DNA of 64,000 nt from Melitaea cinxia (Eukaryota; Arthropoda; Insecta; Lepidoptera; Nymphalidae), in assembly GCF_905220565.1 (NCBI RefSeq), contig NC_059403.1, positions 4,991,717 to 5,055,716 of the forward strand. Direction: 5' to 3'. A program made the position numbers and the translations under genes. Below, piece by piece: positions 56,126 to 64,000 of this stretch. The notes below the pieces were generated by a model. That model was not told the origin of the DNA and made no database searches. It was given only the letters and a program-made list of their open reading frames with translations. Within the stretch, counting starts at the first letter, position 1, and every line of letters starts with the position of its first letter.

Positions 56126-56250
56126 GCGTGATAGAATTACAATTATCTAATGTGCGACAAGATATAAAGCACAACACGAGCATATTGTTTTACATATATA
56201 ATTAAATTCATTTACTTACGCCGTTTTATTTTCCATATTAGAGTTTTTTA

Positions 56251-56291
56251 AATTAGATATACACTTTTTATCTTAGCCAAAAGGCCGAGAA
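56251..56291 (-). pseudogene. U2 snRNA-like 5' fragment
   Basis: The minus strand reads TTCTCGGCCTTTTGGCTAAG, then ATAAAAAGTGTATATCTAAT. The first ~22 nt match the highly conserved U2 snRNA 5' region (from about nt 6), and the next ~18 nt match with several changes through the branch-site-recognition area. The first five bases and the rest of U2 are absent, so this is a truncated pseudogene or an snRNA-derived repeat head. Confidence 0.7.
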
Positions 56292-56599
56292 CATTTTTAA
56301 ATAAAACATGTGTCACTCGTTTGAAATTGGTCAATAACCTTGTAAATTCAACTTTACGACATAAGAAATAAGAATGATATTCAGTTGTGATTATGGTTGA
56401 TAATGTTTCTCTACTCGACAAGGCGAAGTCTTCGGAAGAGAATTTTGTCTCTCGTAGTGCGCATGTTAGGGTAATCGAGAAAATACTCGATGTAGACATA
56501 ATCTTTCTCTCTCGTCAAGAGATATCTCGTTGTATGCATGCTAGGCCGGCTGATATTGAATCGAGATGGAGACGATTGTTGTTGATATGCGATTTCCAA

Positions 56600-58255
56600 A
56601 CATCGTCTTTAAGGGCCTTTGTCTCGATCCGTATTTGACATTGATTATATCTTAACAACGGGATGAACATAAATGACTTTATGAAGGTAAATGAGTTTGT
56701 AAAAATTAAGAGCCATTTCACAATTTTACGCTCTGCAAGTTTAGGTAAATTTGGTCGCATCGCGCGAGTCGTACGAGCCGTACTGCTAGTACGTATAGTG
56801 TGACAACCAAAAGACCATCGTGATCATTTTGTAATGTATAATAAAAATTAATAACTATGGTATAAAATGTTTTTTATATAATTAATTTGTTAAAAATTTC
56901 AAGTATGTTATATAACAACAGTTAATAAATTTAAAATAAAAATAAAAAATCAATTTTATGAAACAATTTTTTTTTAATTGATTTAGTTTTTTCAGTTTAC
57001 GAATGAATCTAATATTTACGATATGAATAAAATAGCATTTTATGACATCGACACTGACAAACATATTAATTAACAAATAACAAGACAAACAGATTGAAAT
57101 GCCTATTTGTATTGATAGTGTGAGAAAAGAAAATTAAATTATACATTTGTTTACAGAAATTATCATTATATTAATTTACAGTCATTTTCGTAATATGTTT
57201 ATTTTATTTATATTTTATTATGAAAGTATCAAATGCGTTTTATCCGCTATAACAACAGGCGCTTGGCGCGTGTAAGCGAAAGAGACGGCTGCGCAGAATT
57301 TGGCGTGGACCTTACCTCTAAGAGCGCTAGCGCTCGACTGATTTACCGGGCTTGATGCGTGGTAATATATACTATCTTTTTATTATTTAATATAAAATGT
57401 ATTAAAAATAATTACATCTTTTAATTATTATTTTTTGTATTCCTTAATGATGTAAGTTTACTTTGATGAAGATAGTTCGTTAAAATTTCTTAGCTTTCTA
57501 AGAGAAATATCGCTTTTAAAATTGTACTTATTTGGAAAATATTCGTAACTTTAAATTTTTTTATCGTTTAATAGAGATACAAATGGCATAAAAATCTATG
57601 ATAGTGAGCAACAAAATTATATTCCACATATTATGATATTTTTTAAAAATGGTTTCAACGTAGAGGTTATTGAAAAGTAGGACTTCAAAGTATACATTGC
57701 GACCGTTTACCCAGGGAGGAGGCTGATGAAAAGGTTAATAATTTTATACACATAATATAAATCAAAATTCTGATCCGACTATGGACTAAAACAAAGGTTG
57801 CTTTATTATATTTCAAGAATATAAATTACATTATTGCATCCAACACTGAGATTAATGACGTCTTAATATTACAATTTCGCGGATTGTTACCGATTTTTGT
57901 GAAATGGCTCTTAATAAAAAAAGGGATAGGGTAATGGAATAGAATATGTATATATATATATCGCCTGGTATACCTATGTGTAGAATGCTTACATGTTACT
58001 AATGTAGAACACGACTGAGAACACTCAATGAAACATTTATTTCTCACTTAAAATCTATAGTTATTCATTCACAATACACACTTGACTACATTAAATATGT
58101 TATCACACTAATCGATTATAAGCCACTAATAGAGCAGCAACGCTAGCCACACAATGTTTAATAATAATAACTGCTTCTTCACTTGCAAATTATCATATTC
58201 ATAGGACATTCATAACAGTCCCGCCAACACATGACAAAGTTGGTGATTGTCCAAT
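56600..58255. other. AT-rich spacer, nothing recognised
   Basis: A short more GC-rich patch at about 57255-57360 (GGCGCTTGGCGCGTGTAAGC) carries no recognisable motif. Otherwise low-complexity sequence. Confidence 0.4.
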
Positions 58256-58640
58256 CAGAAAATTAGTTTTAACTATTCGGAAGATGGTGTCTCCATCTTT
58301 ATGTTCTTCCGGTACTTTAACAAACAATAATCACAGTAAGAACAATACAATCTTATAAAATTATTAGAAGTATAAATTTAAATGATAACAGTATTTATTG
58401 TGTAATTACCCTGCAAAACAGACAACAAAGATAGTGACCGACTAATCGTAAATGAATAGGTATTACCCATTCGAAAGATGGCGTCACCATCTTAGTACTG
58501 TTCCGGTTGAAGCGAATAAACAATAAGAGTAATATCGACACAAAATCCAATATTTTAATAATTGTCAGAATTACAAATTTAAATGCTAAAACTAGTTGTA
58601 AACCAACAAGTCCAAAAGTCGTGCTGTGCATCAGATAGTT
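58255..58640. repeat. Diverged tandem duplication, about 194-bp period
   Basis: ATTCGGAAGATGGTGTCTCC (from 58275) is matched by ATTCGAAAGATGGCGTCACC (from 58469). Further matching blocks follow: CATCTT, TGTTCCGG, AACAATAA, AATTTAAATG. Two units, clearly diverged. Confidence 0.6.
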
Positions 58641-58689
58641 GGCTCTCTACCTGAACACTTATTAATCGATGTAACACTGTTTCAAATAA

Positions 58690-59780
58690 CTAACCAAACG
58701 CTGATAACACAGCTACGGGTCTGAAATTGCTCACCTCTGAACTAGACCTTTCCCGGTACCGGTACTACGCGAGATATTTTCCAAATATCTGGATATTTGC
58801 TGCTTTTGGCAAAGATTAAAAATAAACAATAGCGGTTGCGTAAAAACTGAACTACAATCTTTTATAATATATGGCGGTATACCATCCGGAGAGCGCTTTG
58901 CTTTGAGCTCCCTGAATTCTTTAATGTCAAATTTCCTATTTGTAATCGTCTACTAGAACATTAAGAAAAAATCATAGAATCCTGCGGGTCAAGATCAGGC
59001 GGGTGTTGAGAATACACCGAGCTAAAATAATCCATTAACATTTGGGCACCTTCGTTATTTGAAACAGGTACGCCATTATAGGAAATTGACTTTGTTTTTA
59101 TCCCCTTTCGTTTAGCTGCAATATAGCCCCAAAATCAAGAAGGATCTAGAACTATGTTAATCTCCAATATAGTTTTGTAGTTTCGAAAATCAGTTTTAAT
59201 ACTCAATTTAACGTAAATGTAATACGAAAATTTTACGGGATATTTACTAGATCAGGTTTTTCTTTTTGTAAAGACAATATGAAAGTGCGCTTTTAATTTT
59301 ATGTAGCGTTTTGTAAAAGACATTAGTTTAACTGTACCGAGATATCTCTGATGATGAGATGTATATATGATCTCTGGTTTCCCTTCAAAATGCATAAATC
59401 TTTCGCCTTTTAACTGTACCGAGATAGTACAACCTCACGCCTTTAACTAGGAACGCAGGTATCTATTGGCAGGCAACTATTTAATAGACAATATAATTCT
59501 GTAACGGCTGTATCTAAATCGTCAATATGAAATATCGAATTCCAATTAGTATTTACAAAAAGAATCATACAAAGCAGGGAAGTTTGCGTTACTGAAATCC
59601 CATTTTGTGCTGGTATCAACCCCTGTCATGATACAACTAGGAACCATTCGCTCTATCAATTCAATTTCCAGCGGTGGATAACATCCGCCTGGCAATATAA
59701 GTACATCCAATGCTCTCTGCACATTGACACTGCCTAGTGATGTACTAAGGCCAAATCCAATGTACTCCCATGATTATTAA
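58690..59780 (-). pseudogene. Decayed Jockey-type non-LTR ORF2 fragment
   Basis: Minus-strand pieces in several frames recall the intact LINE at 35.1-39.0 kb: PLEIELIERMVPSCI and KWDFSNANF (about 59690-59570), MDYFSSVYSQHPPD (about 59035-58985), KAKRSPDGIPPYIIKD (about 58910-58855) and NFRPVAVLSAFG, a stop, LFETVL (about 58735-58670). It covers the region between endonuclease and reverse transcriptase motif 2. The rest of the reverse transcriptase is missing, and stops and frameshifts are frequent. Confidence 0.7.
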
Positions 59781-60659
59781 AAATGTTATTTACCTACTGT
59801 ATTTCGCAGAACGCCAGAAGATATTAAAAATTAAATCTAACTGTTGTGTTAGTCTCTTATTGGGTAATCCTAAGTCTCATTCTAAAGTCCCACAAAATTT
59901 TCCTGTGAACTACAGTAAACTTTTATGCCAGTGCTATGTGCTATACTTTTATATTATATGGGATAGCGTTAAAAATGTTCAGGGTGAAATTGATATTCAG
60001 AAATATTCATAAAATAAAATAAAATCTTTACATTAAACACTTTACTATAAAAGATTGACATTTGTAATATTTTGTAAGCATTCAACATAAATAAAAAGAA
60101 AAAAACACAATATATAAAACATAATAACAAATCGCTTTACGGTAACATTGTTTTAGAACTTATTAATAAATTATGATACTTAAAAATTTTAAATATAGGT
60201 AAAAGAATACGGCCTATTTTATCGCTCATGCTGTTCATTCACTTATACTCATTCACCTCTAAAAATATTATGACTACATCCCTATTTGCCTTACAGAAAA
60301 AGATATTGAAATGTCATATTCAAAAATATTAATTACCTGTACTCTCGAAATTCGTATTTTAATAGTTTTTATGTGCTTAAAATAATAAATAGATATTTCT
60401 TTTTAGTGAAATAAATAGTAAATGGAGTAATTGAGAACCTGCTATTTTTGGATTCCATTGATAAATAATGAAATTTACATGGTAAGGATACGGACATTTT
60501 CTTCGAGGGCTCTCTTGGACGGAATAAAATTTGTAAATATTCAAGTCACATATTTTGTAACAAGCATGATATTATAGCCGATTCCCTATTGAAAGTAGTC
60601 AACTTTTAATTTATATACTAGTCTAAGCTTCTGAACCGATATGATTTCTTATTACTTAA
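59781..60659. other. AT-rich spacer, nothing recognised
   Basis: One 80-codon open frame (59770-60012) has no recognisable motif. Confidence 0.45.
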
Positions 60660-61285
60660 TAAAATAATTGTGTTTGCTCGCAGACGAAAAAAAAAACCGA
60701 CTTCAATTACATCGTAGTAATACAACGTAGATCGACGAAAAAATAGTCAAGTAACTACGCGTTATCAAAGATTACTCAAAAAGTAGTTATCAGATCTCGA
60801 TAAAATTTATATGTGACCATATGATAAACATCAGCTTTCGAATAAATTAAAAATTATTAAAATCGGTACACCCAGTAAAAAGTTATTGCAGATTTTCGTG
60901 AGTTTCCCTCGATTTCTCTGGGATTCCATCATCAGATCCTGGTTTCCTTATCATGGTACCAAACTAGGGATATCTACTTTAAAACAAAAAAGAATTATCA
61001 AAATCGGCACATCCAGTAGAAAGTTATGCGGTATAATACAACGTAGGTCGACGAAAAAAGCGTCAAGTAAAAATTCATTATTAGATATAACTCGAAAAGT
61101 ACTTGTTAGATCTCAAATAAATTTAAATGGGACCAAATGACACACACCACCTTTTGATTAAAAAAATATTTGTCGAAATCGGTCCACCCAGTCAAAAGTT
61201 CTGGAGTGACATACATAAAAAAAAAAGATTAAAAAAAATACAGTCGAATTGAGAACCTCCTCCTTTTGGAAGTCGGTTAAAAAAT
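60660..61285 (+). repeat. AACCGACTTC repeat family, longest copy
   Basis: Ends carry an inverted repeat: AAACCGACTTCAATTAC near the left and GGAAGTCGGTTAAAAAA at the right. The interior has two divergent copies of a module containing AAAATCGGTACACCCAGTAA and ACAACGTAGRTCGACGAAAA. Partial relatives lie at 16360, 32560, 39390, 8843 and about 10960. Non-coding. Confidence 0.65.
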
Positions 61286-63189
61286 GTTATAAAACATCAG
61301 GCTGTGTTTTAAGGAATGTGTGGGAGAGATCCGTAAACGTCAACACGGTCATCACGCGGCTGTGACTCACGTTCGACATCATCTTAGAACTTGGACTAAT
61401 TTCGATTAGATTATTGTAAGCGTCTGTCCGAACTAGACGCTTGAAACAACAAGTTATAATTACGACAACACAATTTACATCCGAGCCTTGTAATAACAAC
61501 AAGCAATTAACATTTCACGAAATGCAATTACTCCGTTTAGTCACAGTAATAAGCATCAAAAGGCTGGTTCACTCGCTGCCACTTTTTCAATAGCCAGTTA
61601 GAACAGACAATTACTCGTCGATCAGAAACAATGCGTTCACAATTGAACGATTTTTTCTATCAATTGAAACTTTATAAGTTAACGAAACGTTGAAAGAGCT
61701 GAATGTTTCAGTACTTGAGTAAAATTTTGTTAACGATGATTTGTTTGACGTTTTTGATATTCCCAAACAAATGTTTACAGTAAAAATATTTTTTTATTGT
61801 AAACATTGTAAATTTTTCATTTTTTTTTTAACTTTTTAATCTATTTAGGGATATCTATAAATATCAAGTGTTTTTAAATGAAAAATAAGAAATATTAAGG
61901 TATTACAAACATGTGATGGACGTAATTACAGCTAATAACTAAGTAGAGGGCTTTGGGGGTTGGATAAACGGCCTGCTCCAACAATCTACTAAAAATATCG
62001 ATCTCTTTATTTTCTTACTAGAATTTAGTTTTGTGACAATTCAAATGGAGATTACGTCAAAATATAGTTATATAGAGATTAAAGAAATGGGTCGCTAAAA
62101 ATTGACCATTTATAATTATTTGTCAAAAGTTTAAAACAAAATGTGACATCTATTGCACAAGTCATTTTCATATATTTTAACTAATTGATAAAAATATTTA
62201 TTGAATGAATTTCAATTAAATAATATGTTCAAAATGTTTCTGTAACGCCTACAGTAATTCAGTGTGAGTAATTTTATTTGAATACAGAGCCCATGAGATC
62301 GTTCGCAATATCGCATTATTATCGAAACTTTCTCAAAATATCTTCAATTTATCTGTCAGATATTTTATTTCGCAACTTGTAGATCCAAAAGTTGTAGTGT
62401 ATATTATATAAGAGAATTAGGCTCCAAGTGCCAGTTTTACCCCCATAATAATAGATAAACTGTCAGCAACTGTTAAAAAGAAAGGCCTTCCAAAAGGATC
62501 TAACTTCTCGCAAATATTTTCCAACTGTGACTCGCAGATGCCTCTCAATCTTAATAATGTTTTCTGTTGACATTGAAACAAAGTCTCAATCGTCCATCTC
62601 CAGTAACGTTGATAATTACGTTACAAGCTAATTTACGAAACTTTCTAGACAAACAAAATTTCATTATGTTAAATGTCTCTTTAAAATCTATGATAGTACT
62701 TTGAGTTTGAATCGAATGAGAATTATTTTATTTTAAATCAAAATTTAAATATAAGAATATTTTTAATCGAAAATTGTTATCAAAAAACTTTAAGTAATAA
62801 CAAAAATTATACATACTTCGAAGATTACATTTTTAGTAGCTCTCCAGCTCGATTTTAATCTTATTGTTTTGAGATAGGTAATGTTTACTGCTGTATTTAT
62901 ATTAGTACAAGTCACCTCAGTCAGTCCTGTCATCTATATCGATTTAATAATTTTTCGAAGCTATGAATTTATGCAGTTACGTAAACAAATAAATAATTTT
63001 AAAATCATTATTATTTTTAACAATTAATTTAAGAACAATTACTTAATAAAATATAATACTTTCTATTAATATTTCTTGCTTGTAATATAACAAACGTGAC
63101 TATAATTATTTTATATACTTTATTGTGATTTATGCTACGAACTTTTAATATAATTATACCAACAAGTGCGGATCAGGCTACGTTGATAT
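61286..63189. other. AT-rich spacer, nothing recognised
   Basis: No coding motifs, transposon ends or RNA-like blocks recognised. Confidence 0.45.
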
Positions 63190-63540
63190 ATTTAATCATC
63201 ACTCATCACTTCAACCTATCGCAATCCACTGCTGGACATATAGGGCCCCCGAGTTCGCACCGGATATCCCGGTTTTCCACAATCTTCATCCAACCTACAT
63301 CGGCAATCCTAGCCGGGAATAATAGGGCTGCCGGGAACTGATGGCCGATGGAAGACGCTGCTGCCCGTCTTCTGTCTGTGTATTTGAAAGCCAGCAGTTG
63401 GACGGTTATCCCTCCATCGTTCGGCTTTATAAGTTCCAAGGGGGGGGGGGTAGTGGGACTGTGTTATCCCTTAGTCGCCTCTTACTCCCACGGGAAGAGA
63501 GGGGGTGATTATATTCTTTACTGTCGTAACTACCCAGCTA
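63190..63540 (-). repeat. RTE-tailed repeat (family B) copy
   Basis: CATCACTTCAACCTATCGCA, AATCCACTGCTGGACATATA, CTGCTGCCCGTCTTCTGTCT and GTTATCCCTTAGTCGCCTC, plus a short G run. Same orientation as the other four copies. A segment at about 63245-63345 (GATATCCCGGTTTTCCACAA) differs from them. Confidence 0.6.
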
Positions 63541-63639
63541 ATATTTAATTATAAATACATGTAAATATCGGAAATAGACCGGTGCATTTTTTTTTGGCAA
63601 TCAAACTTTTCTTTGTATCTAATATTATCAATATATTTA

Positions 63640-63910
63640 TCTTTAAATAAAAATGGTCACTACGCAACGTTGAAAAATAACATAGGTAGCGAATGTATCG
63701 ACCATTTCGCTGAACACTCGAGCGCGTCGTTAAGTGTGATGTCAGCAGTCGCGAGACGGTGTCGGAGACGCGGCCGAGAGCGCGATAACGAGCCACTCCA
63801 TATCGCCACATCTCCGACCGCTGATTCCGACCCGATACTACCGACACTCGGCTGCCGACGAGACCAACTACTTTTACACTCTTACCTACACTCGCTTCCT
63901 CCCTTCGGTT
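63640..63910. promoter_or_regulatory. CpG-rich stretch, possible promoter or first exon of a neighbouring gene
   Basis: Clearly richer in GC and CpG than its surroundings (GCGCGTCGTTAAGTGTGATG, GAGACGCGGCCGAGAGCGCG) and free of known repeats. On the minus strand AGTGTAG|GTAAGAGT at about 63880 could be a donor. A plain open frame exists on both strands without recognisable motifs. Confidence 0.25.
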
Positions 63911-64000
63911 AAAGAATGTTTTGAATTTTTTTGCAATGCTCGCAATATAGACCAAAAATACAGAGTAACGTTTACGAGAAAACAGTAAAGAAATTTTACA

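Noticed and set aside
58395..58631. A hydrophobic minus-strand ORF (78 codons) as a membrane protein
   Set aside because: It falls across the tandem duplication, and its hydrophobicity follows from AT-rich codons. The other repeat unit has no equivalent frame.
59770..60012. An 80-codon + strand ORF as a small gene
   Set aside because: No recognisable motif, no splice or promoter context, and it overlaps the edge of decayed LINE sequence.

Overview
The window looks like insect nuclear DNA, most likely from a moth or butterfly. It is AT-rich, has long introns, and is crowded with repeats typical of Lepidoptera: tRNA-headed SINEs ending in a GCTGATG-type tail, RTE- and Jockey-type LINE fragments, Helitron-like and MITE copies, and piggyBac and pogo remnants. 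I see no operons, ribosome binding sites, CRISPR arrays or origins. The genus cannot be assigned from the sequence alone.

One host gene is clear. BTAF1 (Drosophila Hel89B, yeast Mot1), the Snf2-family ATPase that removes TATA-binding protein from DNA, runs on the + strand from an ATG at 9283 to a TAA at 44297. I assembled it as 33 coding exons with GT-AG borders. The exons total 5748 nt (1915 codons plus stop), and every phase joins. The N-terminal HEAT-repeat region spans exons 2-24. The Snf2/helicase core (Walker A, DEGH box, motifs III to VI) spans exons 25-32. Exon 33 encodes the conserved tail. Exons range from very GC-rich to AT-rich within an AT-rich setting.

Layout: 1-9248 is repeat-filled upstream DNA with a three-level transposon nest (635-2165) and several insertions with clear target-site duplications. 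9249-44297 is BTAF1. Its introns hold SINEs, a mariner fragment, a roughly 280-bp tandem module array, TA-flanked MITEs, a degenerate uncharacterised mobile ORF (33.3-34.5 kb), a nearly intact antisense non-LTR retrotransposon (35.1-39.0 kb) and an internally deleted piggyBac-like element (41.1-42.3 kb). 44298-64000 holds no recognisable complete host gene. It contains a pogo-type transposon (48652-50956) with perfect 26-bp inverted repeats and a broken transposase followed by a PHD-like zinc finger, a small U2 snRNA-like fragment (about 56.25-56.29 kb), a decayed Jockey-type reverse transcriptase (58.7-59.8 kb), and two possible first exons or promoters of neighbouring genes (about 52.2-52.4 kb and 63.6-63.9 kb).

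Apart from BTAF1, nearly all protein-coding signal is mobile-element sequence. I found no convincing new biological system. The most noteworthy items are the palindromes in the piggyBac remnant, the pogo-PHD element with repeated subterminal motifs, the U2-like fragment, and the tRNA-like modules inside repeats.
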